From Takakia lepidozioides (Eukaryota; Streptophyta; Takakiopsida; Takakiales; Takakiaceae), in contig CM060734.1 in the NCBI GenBank assembly GCA_030704615.1, forward strand, positions 18,538,001 to 18,602,000: 64,000 bases of DNA, written 5' to 3'. The position numbers were made by a program, and so were the translations under genes. A model generated the notes under the pieces. That model made no database searches. It saw nothing but the letters and a program-made list of their open reading frames with translations, and had not been told where the DNA came from. The first letter of the stretch is position 1. Each line of letters begins with the position of its first letter. Positions 21,152 to 32,428 of this stretch are shown piece by piece.

Positions 21152-22003
21152 GATCCCCGGAGCATCGACAACGAGGTGTTCTACGCCGACACACACAAGG
21201 ATGGAGGGGTCCCTCAAATTGTTGTCCTGATGCCAGATTCGGCCCCTATCTGCCCTTTCATTAAGCTCCCGACGTTAGACAAGTCCTTTGTTTCTGTGCT
21301 GGTCAAGGAATTTATCTGATCGAATTGATCTTTGGAACCTATTGCATGATAAAATTCTCTCCTTACCTGCTGTGCAACACTGGGTGCTTGCTGGCGATTT
21401 CAACATGATTCCTCACAGGATCGCCTCGGATCTATGGTCCAGGCCCTCTCTCCCGACGAACAGGCAGCCTGGGACTCCTGTTGTTTCTCAGTTGGTTTTT
21501 CTGACATTCGAAAAAAAGATAGTTCTTCATTGCGTTTCACCTGGACCAACAATAGGGCTCCCCAAAACCATAGTATGGCAAGACTTGACAGGATATACTG
21601 CACTGCTTTGGCCTGTTCATGGGCCAGACCAGCTATGCAGCTCCCCATCCTCCCAGATTTCGATCATGCGCAGGTGACTGCCACTTTCTTTCCTCCTGGT
21701 ATGCACGCCAAGGGTAGAGGCTATTTTAAATTCAACCCTGCCTTGCTTTTGTTTCCCCCAAATGTAGCCAAGATGGCCTCAACTTGGACTGCCACTGGTT
21801 CTTCCTCCCTATCCCCGGCGATCAATTATATGCAGAAGTTGGAGCACGTTAGAAAGACTGCTCAAGCCATCGCTATTGAAGTGGCCCGTGCAAGATCTGC
21901 CAAGGAAAAGACTTTAACAAAATGCATTTCGCATTGTCAATGGCTCATTGAACGCGATCTTGTGGGTCCAAATACGTTCGATGCTCTGTTACTGGCCAAA
22001 TGA
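21143..22003 (+). pseudogene. LINE endonuclease domain, frameshifted
   Basis: AP-endonuclease signatures appear in two frames: HWVLAGDFNMIP at about 21,380 and, after a shift near 21,430, RFTWTNNR...MARLDRIYCT at about 21,530-21,600. These match the GDFN and S.LDR..(V/C) motifs of L1 endonucleases. Stops near 21,316 and the frame change show that this copy is inactive. The N-terminal quarter of the domain lies between the TIR-element insertion and 21,290 and is partly lost. Confidence 0.75.
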
Positions 22004-23281
22004 AATCTGGCGGCTCTCAATAATCACAAGGAGAATTAGCTTAAGGCCAAAGCCGGAGTCAACTGGTCGCTTAAAGGAGAAAAAATGTCTGCATATTTTT
22101 TTCCAGAAGATGAAACAGAGACAAGCAAAAACCTCGATCCCTTTTTTCACTTCGGAGGATGGAACGATTGTCTCCAAACCAAAACATATGGCTGGGTTTG
22201 CTGCACAGTATTTTGGAAACCTTTTTGGTCCTCGCTCGGATGATAGCTTGACAGCCAGGGAATCGGTGCTTGCCTCCGTCCCTAGGATTCTTACTGATGC
22301 TGATCAAGCTGCGCTCAACGCTCTCTTCTCCTTGGAATCGCTCAACTCCAATAAAGCCCCGGGCCTAGATGGTCTACCCGTAGAGGTTTTCAAGTCTATT
22401 TGGGGGAGCATTGAAGTCGATTTTCTATCTATGACTGAAGACGTCCTTCGTAAAGGTTCCCTACCACCCGAGCTCTCCCAGGGAATCATAACGATTATAC
22501 ATAAGAAGGGGGAGAGAGATAACCTAAGGAACTATAGGCCTATCACATTGTTGAATTCCTCTTATAAGATCATTGCGAAATGCTTGGCCCTCAGGTTGCA
22601 GCTTTTACTGGACAGGCTCATTCGCCCGGAGCAATCTGGGTTTCTCAAAACAAGTTGATTTTAGATAATATCCTTTTGGCTCATGAGGCCCTTTTCCATG
22701 CTCAGGCCTCTAACCAGCCCCTAGCTCGCCTCATGCTTGACTTTGAGAAGGCTTTCGATAATGTGGATTGGCCCTTTCTTCTCGGTGCTCTACAAAAATC
22801 TGGAATTAATGGCCAATTCCTTAGCTGGATTAAGATCTTACTTTTCTCTGCCTCAAGCAAAAAAAAAAAAAAAAAAAGGTGGACGCGTTGCCGAAGCAAC
22901 CGTAACTTATGGTGTCACTTGACCCAGAAGGGCTACTGCCTTCCGGTAGGAAGGTGGACACCTTTGTAACAACCAACAGGCTGGTTTGAACCCACAACCA
23001 CTTGTAAGAGGGTATATGCCTGCCTCAAGCAAAGTCCGTGTCAATGGAGCCCTCTCTGCCTCTTTCTCTCTACACAGGTCGGTAAGGCAAGGATGCCCCC
23101 TTGCCCCTTTCCTCTTCTTAATTGCGGCGGATTCGCTTGGGCATCTACCTGGTTCCAATGATAGTATCACAGGTCTGAAAATCCCTAGATCCATGCCAGA
23201 TCCTTTCTCTCTCAAGGCTTCCCTTTATGTTGATGATACGATGCTTCTTATTGACAATAGCTCCCATGATAACGTGTCCTG
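22004..23281 (+). pseudogene. LINE reverse transcriptase domain, interrupted by a SINE
   Basis: L1-type RT landmarks are in order: LNSNKAPGLDGLPVEVFKSI, then IIHKKGERDNLRNYRPITLL, then ILLAHEAL and MLDFEKAFDNVDW, the SINE insertion, RQGCPLAPFLFLIAAD, and the catalytic YVDDTML (F/Y-x-DD). There are frame changes near 22,640 and a TGA at 23,279-23,281. Synthesis of DNA from element RNA is the family role. This copy is broken. Confidence 0.85.
22862..23020 (-). mobile_element. tRNA-derived T-tailed SINE inside the LINE
   Basis: Flanked by TGCCTCAAGCAAA at 22,849-22,861 and 23,021-23,033. On the minus strand it has a pol III B-box (GTGGGTTCAAACC) near its start, a body ending GCTTCGGCAACGCGTCCACC, and a T-run. 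Related bodies lie at about 31,320-31,395 and 53,640-53,710 (GGCAGTAG.CCTT....GACACCATAG). Confidence 0.8.
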
Positions 23282-23285
23282 AGCC

Positions 23286-25348
23286 TTGGGAGTCCTCGAC
23301 CTCTTCTGCCAAGCTTCCAGGCTGAAGGTTAATTGGGCAAAGTCGGTTGCCATCCTTTCTATTCTGGATAGCAACGCGCCTTTATCACACTCTGCTCCCT
23401 GGGGTCACAACTTGGGGCTTACTTGGATTCAAGATGGGCAAGCGCATACCCTTCTTGGGCATCTGATAGGCCATGGTCTGACAGATCATCAGCAATGTGA
23501 CTCTGTCATCTCTAAGCTCAAGAAACAACTGGTTCATTGGAGCTCACTCCACCTTTCAATTGCTGGTAGAGCCCTGGCTGCAAACCAGGTGCTCTTGGCA
23601 TCAACTTGGTTCAATGCATCTGTTTGGTCGCCTGGCTCCGAACTTATCAAACGCATCAAAGCCATGATCAAGAATTTTTTATGGCGTGCGACACCCTCGT
23701 CCCCTACCCGACGAGCTCTTGTAAGCTGGTCCCAAATCACTCAAAAAAAGAAAGTCGGAGGCCTTGGGATCATAGACCCCTTCAAGCAGATCCTCGCGCT
23801 TCTTGCCAAATGGGTCCCTCGTTTACTGGTTCACCTAAACAGCCCATGGAGCCTTCTAGTCAGACACCATGTCATGGGAGCGTCCCCTTCTCCTGGATGC
23901 TGGCCTTTATCTCTAAGATGGCTTAAGCAAGGATCGGGCTCAAAGAGAGCCTCTACTTCGGGCTCTCTGGCTTGGAATTCGATTTGGAATGCTGGATCAA
24001 GATTCGGCCTCTCCTCGTTCAATGGGCCCCCTCTTCCATGGAAGAGGCTCTTCGCCAACCTTTGTTCCTTAACTACAATGCTGACTCGGCTCTTCTGCTG
24101 AGATGCACCAGTTCTTGGGGTTCCTGGGAGTCCCAAGGGCTTTTGCACTTCTCTAACATCTGGAACTCGGGTCAATTTGTCACTCCCCAGCAGTTCGCAC
24201 CAGATATTTCTACCAGGCGGGCCTCCTTTTTCAACCGCATTACGCAACAGGTCCCTGCTACTTGGATCAACTTGTGCTCGTTCCCCCAAAAATGCAGGAG
24301 TCTTCCTGTCTGGCTCGGGTGGGCCTCAGGTACCTCGGCTTTTGCGTTTTATGATGTATTCAGATCGGCTGACTTATTAATGGGCTGGAAATTTGTCCCG
24401 GACCCGATTGGGAACCTTGACTGCAAGCCTTCCAGAGTCTGTATTGCGGAAGCAGATCCCTACGCTATCCGGGTCTTCTGTCAAAACACCCGAAAATTTG
24501 ATCTGCCCATTCCAGATGACAATATGCATTATGGTGGTAGCTTCCGTTGGTTCCTAAAAGCACCTCTGGCATTGCTTCAGTTCGATCCGGCAGAGTGGTT
24601 ATGGATGTCGAAGGATCATCCCTGCTTCTTTGAATACACAGTGAAACTTGGTTATTCGTTATTGAATCCTCCTTCTATGTTTTCTGCAAAATGGGATTCT
24701 AAATGGGCATCTTCTCTCCATGCAGCTCTCCCTTGGAAATGCATTTGGTCAGACACTTGGAGAAAGGACAGGGCGGCTAAGGTGTCTGGATTTTTCTGGA
24801 AACTCCCAAACAAAATCCTCCCAGTTTTCTTGTTCATTTCTCAGGACTCGCCCTCCTGTCATTGTTATTCCTCGGGTGCCCTGGAATCTATAGAGCACTG
24901 CCTTGTTGACTGCAATTTGGCAGCCTCCACTTGGAATTTGGTTCGCTTGTTCTATGGGCTTTGGAATTCGGTCAGCCCTTCTGGGTATTCGGTTCTTCTG
25001 CTTAATGTTTCGGGTCTTTCTTTATGGAGTCACTGTCCAGTTTGGGCGGCCCTGCGGGCCCACACCCTATGGAACCTCTGGAAGTCCCGTTGCTCTCTTG
25101 TCTATGAGGGGAAAGCTCAATGTAGGAGAGTGGTCTTGCATAGGGTTCACTCAGACTTGCTGTCTGAGGCAAAAAAAGCTTGGATTGTTCTTTGTGTAGC
25201 TTTTTCCAGAGTTTTGGAACCCAAGGGGAGGAAACTTCTCCATGACTTTGATATCACCTGGGCGAAAGGAGGGGCCCTTTGCAGCAGAACCTCTGATACC
25301 TCGGTTGCCTGGAACGGCTCAATCTCGACTTGTTGGCAGCTCTATTAG
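23286..25348 (+). pseudogene. LINE C-terminal region with zf-RVT
   Basis: Continues the RT thumb and linker (ASRLKVNWAKSVAIL..., GRALAANQVLLAS...). A frame change around 24,000 leads to a long frame ending at 25,348. The end contains a zinc-finger-in-RT (zf-RVT) block: AAKVSGFFWKLPNKILP, then CHCYSSGALESIEHCLVDC. The same domain order is seen in the partial LINE at 63-64 kb. Confidence 0.8.
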
Positions 25349-26070
25349 CACTCACCTCTTACCAAGCTGTGCCTTCGACTTTCCGCTGCGCAAGCTCCGA
25401 CTGTGCCTCCAGTTTGCATCGGAGTCATCTCCGTCCGTTCGTAAGGCGCAGGCATGCGGGTTCAAATCCAGGTTCGTGCTTTTGTTTTATCCCCTGTTGG
25501 TCCACCCTATGTACACCGCACGCACACAACTGCCATCTCTCTCTCCCCTCGCCTTTTCCTCACCAACGCCGCCGCAGCTCCACCCGCATGAAAACTCAGT
25601 GTGAGTGTCTCTGTCTCTTCTCTTTTCTTCCTTGTTGATGTAAGTTGTTTCTTTTTTTGTTTTGCATCGCCCTAATCCCCTTCTATTTTGTTGTGGCAGC
25701 TTATGCCAGCGTATGAGAATATAAAGACTATAGATGGTGGGAGGCTATGATTGAAAGTTGGTATTTCCATAAGATCAAACATTGGATTGTCATGTGATTT
25801 CTCCTAAATATATCCCCAGTTTTATGCAGAACATGAGGGGATAACACATTCAACCAGGAACCGGGTTCCGCCAGTCCTAAACCTATGTGTCAGTGGTTGG
25901 TAGACATGGCTAGCGGCCGACGGACAACGAAGAGTTTTACTCTGGTAGCCACGAGTTTTTTTTAGATGGAACTTTATGTTATGTTTACCATGGTTTGTTT
26001 GGTACACGTCCGCGCAGAATTTTCTTTTTGGTGAGGATTGAGTTGACTTCCTGTTTGATTTGCTCATACT
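25349..26070. other. LINE 3' flank; no gene recognised
   Basis: Contains a tRNA-like GCGGGTTCAAATCC near 25,457-25,471 with no foldable tRNA around it that I can see, then pyrimidine-rich leader-like sequence (25,540-25,660). No conserved coding segment was found before the SERK fragment. Confidence 0.4.
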
Positions 26071-26079
26071 TAAAAGTTT

Positions 26080-27121
26080 TGAACTTGTAGGATTTCATGT
26101 GTCCAGTTTCCAGGGGAATCAAGATTTGTGTGGAACAGTGGTTGGTAAGCAGTGTCCAGGATAACCCCCATTACCTCCCCCTCCTCCATACGAGCCACCT
26201 CCCTCTCCTTATGGCCAATCCAGTGACCCATGTAAGTGCATCTCATCCTCGAATTCCTAGGTTCAGGCACTGGTCTTGCCCTCTAGTGTTCTCCCTCCAA
26301 CAACTTAATGGAATCTTAGGGTTACTGCTGATTATGCTTTTCTTTCAGTGTCTTTAAAGCCATGTTGGGAGTAAGCCTTAGTTGTAATTTAGTTAACAAG
26401 CATCCTCACCAGCCTGTATTCCAGCTATATGTTGCCCAGGGTGCCTTGGGTACAGAGAACGTTGATAGGACAACTGGCCTGGATTAGTGCTCTAGTACTT
26501 TGGCAGAGCACTTTGTGTCGAATCGCCTTAATCAAGATCATGTGCTCATGCAACACGAAATTCGCAATCATTAAGTATAGGACAATTGTTGGGGGGGGGG
26601 TGGCTGCGGGTGCCGCTTTGCTGTTCGCAGTTCCAGCTATTGGCTTTGCCTGGTGGCGACGTCGCCGGGCGTGTGGAGGCCTTCTTAGATGTTCCTGGTA
26701 TATATAAAACACTGCATTTGTGCAAGAACAACACTACAAGTGCAATCTAAATTGATTCCTATAAATTTAAATTCGTGTCTATGTACACTGCTCGAATTCT
26801 GTTTCTGAGGTCTGTGTACTGATAGATAGTATGCCCCACACATGACTATCGTCTGCTTTGTAGACAGTGATTAAATCGTGCAGAACTAAATAAGCTCCCA
26901 AGTAGCAGAAATTTTCTAGAAGATCTGTTGACCAACTTCTAGGCTGGCTTATCTGTTATTTCTCTTAAAATGAGTCTGGAAATATCCTCTTCTGGTTTCA
27001 GTACGGTGACACGTTGCTAGGAAGAAAACACAAGGATTGGATGATGGGTCACTGGTGGCTGTCAAACACTTAAAAGAGGAGCGCAGCCTTAGTGGTGAGC
27101 TGCAGTTTCAAACAGAGGTAA
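26080..27121 (+). pseudogene. SERK/BAK1-type receptor kinase gene fragment
   Basis: Three pieces occur in the order of a SERK gene with intron-like spacers. First (about 26,110-26,225): the end of the LRR domain FQGNQDLCGTVVGKQCPG, then the Ser-Pro-Pro hinge PPLPPPPPYEPPPSPYG, with an in-frame TAA at 26,162-26,164. Second (about 26,575-26,700): the transmembrane segment VAAGAALLFAVPAIGFAWW followed by basic residues. Third (about 27,030-27,120): the kinase beta3 strand [16 protein letters not shown] ending GELQFQTE at a GT donor. The glycine loop just before is corrupted, and the rest of the kinase and the N-terminal LRRs are absent. SERKs are plasma-membrane co-receptors for brassinosteroid and immune receptors. 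This is a broken fragment, probably captured or duplicated. Confidence 0.8.
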
Positions 27122-27876
27122 TTTTTGGACTCATGATTGCATTCAGTACTTTCTGATCCTGTTGATAGGAGACATGATATTTACATGTGTAATGACAGTC
27201 CACATAGGAGCAATTTGAGAATAGGGATTAATGGGGATGGAATAGATTGTGGGTTCCAAACTGATTAAGTGTTCGTTTTTTGCCAAAAGGGTGGTCGTGG
27301 TTTCCATTACAGATGGATATCTTAACATTCCACCTGACTAGGATCCTTGTGAAGCTTCTTGCAAGATCATTGTGGGTGTCTATTATCTACTCTCCTCTTC
27401 CTATTTCTTTTCTTTTCATGGTTTTATGATGAAAGGTGTAGGAGCCTCCTCCAGAATCAGGCTTAGCTTCAACATCGCAATTCAGTGTCATTGGGTTTGC
27501 ATTCCATTATTTTGGGTTTTCCTAAGGCTGTCGCTGATGTTCTTTCTGGTCTTGTTTTGAAACCTCTCTTGAATATCAAGTTCATTGTGTGTTCAATTCC
27601 TGATACACTTTTTGAAACCATGCTGATTGCAGTAGTCTCTGGAGCATTGCATAGTCTTCATGGCTATTCTGATCTTCCCTTATGATGCATGGCCCCAAGA
27701 CACCCCTTTGACGCCATTGGACATTTCGCAAACACATTTTGTGGTCTGGTTGTTTCAAGCGTTCAATTCTGAAACTCTTTCCCTTGTGGTTGTAACATTA
27801 ATGGTGCTGCTTTTGCTTCAATTTGCTGGAACGTTTATGAAAAAAACAGTGCTTATTCATGTTTGGCATATATACA

Positions 27877-28038
27877 GGTGGTAAACAAACATGAGGTAAT
27901 GTTTGTCAGCAGTGCTGGAAATAATGGACCATCATTGATCACTATGGGTGCACCAGGGGGCACAGCCTCCAGCATCTTGGGCATAGGGGCCTATGTGTCC
28001 TCTGCAATGGCAGCAGCCGCTCACTCGATGGTAGTTTT
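27877..28038 (+). pseudogene. Tripeptidyl peptidase II exon fragment
   Basis: After an acceptor (ATATACAG at 27,876) comes VVNKHEVMFVSSAGNNGPSL, then TMGAPGGTASSILGIGAYVS and AMAAAAHSMVV. This is the region around the oxyanion-hole Asn (SSAGNNGP) of the subtilisin-like peptidase TPP II. TPP II is a giant cytosolic exopeptidase acting after the proteasome. Only this exon is recognisable. The catalytic Asp, His and Ser segments are not in the window. A Leu/Val-rich open segment at about 27,485-27,685 upstream is unassigned. Confidence 0.75.
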
Positions 28039-28053
28039 AGTTTATTCCGATCT

Positions 28054-28094
28054 CAGATCGCTTCAGGTCCCTTAAGATCCATCAATTTATATAC
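28054..28094 (+). repeat. Direct repeat, left copy
   Basis: CAGATCGCTTCAGGTCCCTT followed by AGATCCATCAATTTATATA recurs at 28,496-28,540 with few changes. The two flank about 400 bp of AT-rich DNA. Confidence 0.7.
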
Positions 28095-28495
28095 AAATGA
28101 AAAATCATTTAAAAAAAACAATTGAGTTGCAAATTAAGAACTATTTTTTAAAAGAAATAATTTAATTTCAATGTATTAAGTCTTTATCGTATTTATATTT
28201 TCAATCTTTAGAAGCTAATATAATTATATTATATACTATAAACTCATTTTGTTGTGTTATCTTCTTGAAATTGTTGTATCATTTAAAAAAATATTGTAAT
28301 TAATCAACATGTTTACTCTATATAAAAATTCTCATATTTATTAATCTCTAATTCTTTTTTAAGTTTGTTACGAATTTATATAAAAATGAATGTAGGTGTT
28401 TATTTTAATTTAGATATTTAATTATTAAAGGTTTTTTTCAGTCTACCTAGTAATATCCATATGTTTTCAACTTTTCAAAACCTCTAGTTTTTTTC

Positions 28496-28540
28496 AGATC
28501 TTAGATCCCTTCAGGTCCTTTAGATCCATCAATTTATATA
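28496..28540 (+). repeat. Direct repeat, right copy
   Basis: Second copy of the AGATCCCTTCAGGTCCTTTA-type sequence at 28,054. Confidence 0.7.
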
Positions 28541-28785
28541 CCATTTCACATCTATTAATATTAATATTATAAAATCATTTTAAAAATATTTTGTATGCTC
28601 TTAAGGTTTTTATTATTATTTATCGTATATTTCTTATATATATCATTTATAATTTACAATCTAACTCATGATGATCTATATTGATCGACACAAATGACTT
28701 ATACGAAAAAAAATCAAGCAGTATGTCGTTTTTATTATCCACTACCTCCTATGCATTTAACTTTGATTTTAGAACCTTTTCAACA

Positions 28786-29290
28786 AGACTTAGATGGAGC
28801 TTAGATTCAATGATACAAGACGATATGCAAAGATAGCAAACAATATATTTGATACACTAAATAAAATGGATGTTAATACAAATATTTCATTCAACAAACT
28901 TATTGGATTATTTAATTTAGAAATGGACATATATATAATTTTTTTACGAAGTGGACTGAAAAAACCAACAATATTTTTAAAAAGAACATGTAAAATATTC
29001 GCACTTGTTAAATTAGCAACCAAGCGGAAATCTGAATATATAGCTGCAACATTTAATTTGAATACCAGGAAAATAATTCACATAATTGCGGTGTATAAAC
29101 CTCCAACAGTACAATTAACTATTTTCTTGTATTCTCTCAAAAAGCTCATTGATAATTTCCCCACATACATGTCCGACTATAATAATAAGGGATTTTAATG
29201 TAGATCTTTTACAGAGTAATACCGTAACAACAAATCAATTGCAAAAATTCATTGTCTTCCTTTCGCATGCAACTCTAATTCTCAATTAGT
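28786..29290 (+). pseudogene. Endonuclease-like remnant (Helitron2 or non-LTR type)
   Basis: An AT-rich frame (28,794-29,198) encodes a peptide whose end reads IIAVYKPPTVQLTIFLYSLK. After a one-base shift it continues PTIIIRDFNVDLL, then LQKFIVFLSHATLILN. The VYKPP...GDFN-like pattern is the APE-type endonuclease seen in non-LTR elements and as the C-terminal domain of Helitron2 proteins. The expected Gly of GDFN is Arg here. No Rep or helicase motif was found in the window, so the Helitron choice is tentative. Confidence 0.4.
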
Positions 29291-29294
29291 ACTT

Positions 29295-29720
29295 CAGAGA
29301 GCAGGGGGAGGAAGCTGCTCCAAGATTTCGCCAGCACCTGGGGTAAGAATGACTTGCTCGGAGCCTGTCATGGCAACAATCCATCCCCACTCAATTGGAG
29401 GTCCCCTGGTGATGGGGGGGACGCCGAATTCAAACTGGCGTCACAAACGAGCTAGAGACCCTAAGTCTAAAGCGCACTTGAAATTCTAATACCTCCAAGT
29501 TACTCTGCAGATAACACTCACCACCCCTGCAATCGCCCACTTCTTCCTGAGGTGTGGTTCCAACTCCAGGCACTTGTTTATTCTGTGCTGCGATGCCTGC
29601 TCTTCTCAGATTTTCTTAGAAGACCTATCCTCTCTTAGTAGCATTTCCACCTCTGCTCGATCTGGCACCAGTCTCCATAGCTCGTCTCTCTTCTCTGATC
29701 GGTTTAGCTAGCTAGTTTAC
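29295..29720 (+). pseudogene. LINE 3'-terminal fragment
   Basis: GRKLLQDFASTWGKNDLLGA at about 29,310-29,370 matches the end of the LINE at 25.24 kb (GRKLLHDFDITWAKGGALCS), followed by a related Pro/Ser tail and 3' flank. It is a 5'-truncated insertion, the usual fate of LINE copies. A C10 run lies at about 29,740. Confidence 0.5.
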
Positions 29721-30640
29721 TAGAGTCACGGGAAAGTCCCCCCCCCCCCAAGTAAGCCTTCACAGCCCCAAAAAATGGTTATTTTTTCCACTAATGTGAC
29801 ACTTCTTTTATTAATTTGTATTAATTAACTTGTATTATTAATTTTATTAATTTATAATTGGTACTACTATTTATGGATCTCAACTAGACCATGTTTAGAC
29901 AAATGCACCTCACCAACACTGCATATCTGGCATTATAGAAGCATATTGGACGGACCATAAGCCTGTATTTATTGCCTTTAGATTACCTAATTACATTCCT
30001 TGCTACGAACATATACCATCATCATAATACTCTAATAGGTACTCACCATAAGGAGGAGCCATTACGCGACGAGCTGCTTGTTTTTTTCCTCTTGAATATA
30101 TTTGGGCCTTCCTCGGGCCAGTTTTTTTTTTTTTTTTTTCCAAAATGGCCACAAGGCCCAGATGTAAATTCCACCCAGCGACAATGTGGGAGAATAACGA
30201 GGTTGCAGGGTTAAGTGGCTATATGACATGTGGCATGCTTTAATAGGTCAATGTTGTCATGATTAGGCTCCTGATATTCAAATACTTGGCGCTTTCTGGC
30301 GAATTTTATTATTTTTATTCCCCATAATTCCTTCCTACAAGTAGCTGACCCATTTTTTCCAAGTCGAAATCTGGCCCAGAAAAAAAAAACACTGCTCTGA
30401 ACAGAGTACCGTCAAGAGGCATCCTGGAATAAACCAGTGTTGGACTGGTATACCGATAGGAAATTGGTATCAATATTAGTATGTATACTAGTATGAAGTA
30501 CCAGACCAAGTCTGGTATCACCTCATGCCACTACCTAGCATATACCCGTATTGGCCTGGTATCTGCTTCCTAAAACTGTGGACGGTACCCTACCAAGTAT
30601 GGGTAGGTGGTTCAAAATCTGGTGACTGTCCACATGAGAA

Positions 30641-30662
30641 CCCTAAACCCTAAACCCTAAAA
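30641..30662 (+). repeat. Interstitial telomere motif
   Basis: Three tandem CCCTAAA units (ACCCTAAACCCTAAACCC), the plant telomere repeat, in unique sequence. Confidence 0.9.
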
Positions 30663-31039
30663 TATAGAGGTCAGATTTACCAAGCATGAGTGGACAGTCA
30701 TTGTGAGGTGACATGGCATGGGGGTGAGGGGACCACTCTGAGCATACAATCACATGGTTTCCTGTTCCAACTGTTCATTTTATTGGCTGTCTACTTTGCA
30801 TCATGTTGAAGTTAATAGAGAAAATCAAAAATAAAAAATAAAAAAATAAAAATCTAGTGAACTGTCCTTACACCACGTCAAGACTCTATTGGTCAAAAAA
30901 CATTCCTTGGTATGTGTTGTGGTGAGTCATGCGTGCCAATTAGGAAATATTGACATGCTAGAAAATATGGCAATTACAATGTCTGTAGTAAACTAATATA
31001 AGATCTAATAAAAACTATTTATAATCATAATAATATATG

Positions 31040-31276
31040 GCGCACATCGGCTGGTAGCTCAGCTGGTAAGTGCATAGTGTGTCACCCTGGTGGTTCGGGG
31101 TTCAAACCCGCTGCCCTGCCCCGTGTGTGGGATTGTTTATTATGGGTATGTCTGGCCTTTGATCGTCCTGTAGGTCTCATGGCCCATAAATGAAAGGGGG
31201 TTAATTTTTCCCCCTCCTCAAGGGCCTGAATTGTGAGCTGTCGCTCCCAGGTTTCCTTTATTAAATTATAAAAAAT
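31040..31276 (+). mobile_element. tRNA-derived SINE, family 1, copy a
   Basis: Has a pol III A-box-like TGGTAGCTCAGCTGGTAAGT and a B-box GGTTCAAACC 40-50 bp later. The 3' segment TTGTGAGCTGTCGCTCCCAG is shared with the copy at 32.05 kb, followed by an A/T-rich tail. It is not a tRNA gene: the anticodon arm and acceptor do not close and the tail is SINE-like. Confidence 0.75.
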
Positions 31277-31315
31277 ACATATATATATATATATGGCTTT
31301 CTCTTATATATATAT

Positions 31316-31400
31316 ACATGGGCGCCTCCTGAAGGAAGGGTAAACTATGGTGTCTCTTCACCCCCAAAGGGCTCCTGCCTTCTTGCTACTATTTGGAACA
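31316..31400 (-). mobile_element. Partial SINE of the T-tailed family
   Basis: The reverse complement reads GGCAGGAGCCCTTTGGGGGT then GAAGAGACACCATAGTTTAC, matching the bodies at 22.9 and 53.65 kb. Confidence 0.6.
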
Positions 31401-31417
31401 ATAACCATTCCACACTT

Positions 31418-31610
31418 GAGCAGGTAGCCAGTGGTTTGGTGTTTGTGCCTTGCCTGTGCATAACCTAGGTGATCCTGGGTTCAATCCTTCAACATGTGCA
31501 TTCAGACTGTCCAATGGGCCCTCCATGGCCTGTGTGTTGAGCAGTAGGCTCTGTAAATTCACTGGATGTTAAAGAAACTTTATCTTTATTTTTATCTTTT
31601 ATTGCAGTCA
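31418..31610 (+). mobile_element. tRNA-derived SINE, family 2, copy a
   Basis: A-box-like GTAGCCAGTGGTTTGGTG and B-box GATCCTGGGTTCAATCC. The 3' end is AAATTCACTGGATGTTAAAG and is followed by a T/A-rich tail. An inverted copy lies at 32,270-32,425. Confidence 0.75.
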
Positions 31611-32050
31611 AAAGACCTTTCACCATTTTGGGGAAAAGTGGCACTGTCCTGTTAACCCTTAAACCCCTAGTACCCTTAGTTGACTTATTACAAATAACTG
31701 ATCCCACAGAGAAATGGCTCTTAAAATTCAGAAAAATAATCCTATGAACGTTTTGACCAGATATTATCATTATCTTGCCACTTGCCCTCTACATTTTTGT
31801 TTTTAACTTCAGAGTATATTATTATTATTACGTATTTTCAACTGAATGCATGATCAATGATGAACGTCATTAAAAATAAAAATCCTTCTATTCGAAAAAA
31901 AGAAAAGTCCTTCAACCGACTGGGTGTGTTGTGCCTCTACCTAAGTTACTGCTTCTTTGAGGATATATATTTTTCTTTTCCCCCTCCCTCCTTATCAGTA
32001 AAACAATTTGATTTATTCAAAGAAAGAAAGAAAAGATAAGATAAGATAAA

Positions 32051-32266
32051 GTTACCAACAGTCAGTAGCTCAGTTGGGAAAGTGCACTGAGTGCCATCCG
32101 CCCTGGGGTCAAATCCTGCTACTTGACGGGTGTGGTACGCTCTTCTCCCCTTCCCTGCCCAGGTGTCGCATCGGAAAGCCTTACGGCGAGGTAACTGACA
32201 GCTTATTTTCTCCTCTCTCTGATTTGTGAGCTGTCGCTCCCAGGTGTTTCCCTTTTAAAAAGAAAA
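32051..32266 (+). mobile_element. tRNA-derived SINE, family 1, copy b
   Basis: A-box-like AGTAGCTCAGTTGGGAAAGT, B-box GGGGTCAAATCC and the shared 3' segment TTGTGAGCTGTCGCTCCCAG before an A-rich tail. Confidence 0.75.
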
Positions 32267-32269
32267 AAA

Positions 32270-32428
32270 AAAGAAGTCTTTAACGTCCAGTGAATTTACA
32301 GACTGCTCAACACACAGGCCATCCAGGGCCCAATGGACGGTCTGAAGGCACATGTTGAAGGATTGAACCCAGGATCACCTAGGTTATGCACAGGCAAGGC
32401 ACAAACACCCAACCACTGGGCTACGTGC
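32270..32428 (-). mobile_element. tRNA-derived SINE, family 2, copy b
   Basis: The reverse complement reproduces 31,418-31,600 (for example GCATAACCTAGGTGATCCTG and AATTCACTGGACGTTAAAGA). Adjacent (AAAG)n and GTAGGTAG microsatellites follow to 32,575. Confidence 0.75.

Larger units (their letters stand above)
16431..25348 (+). mobile_element. Decayed L1-type LINE, split by nested insertions
   Basis: The order is a 5' region with an ORF1-like start, endonuclease, reverse transcriptase and zf-RVT-like C-terminus, all on the plus strand. Removing the element at 17,673-21,142 together with one copy of the 9-bp duplication restores an open frame (..HIEL then DPRSIDNEVFYAD..). Removing the SINE at 22,862-23,020 restores the RT frame (SASSK then VRVNGAL). 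Several frameshifts and stops remain. The true 5' end and 3' tail are not clear. LINEs of this type copy themselves by target-primed reverse transcription in the nucleus. Confidence 0.8.

Noticed and set aside
25440-25475. tRNA-like GCGGGTTCAAATCC
   Set aside because: Only a T-arm-like piece; no A box or acceptor pairing found.
31047-31115. Possible tRNA gene
   Set aside because: A and B boxes are present, but the cloverleaf does not close and the sequence runs into a SINE body shared with 32.05 kb.
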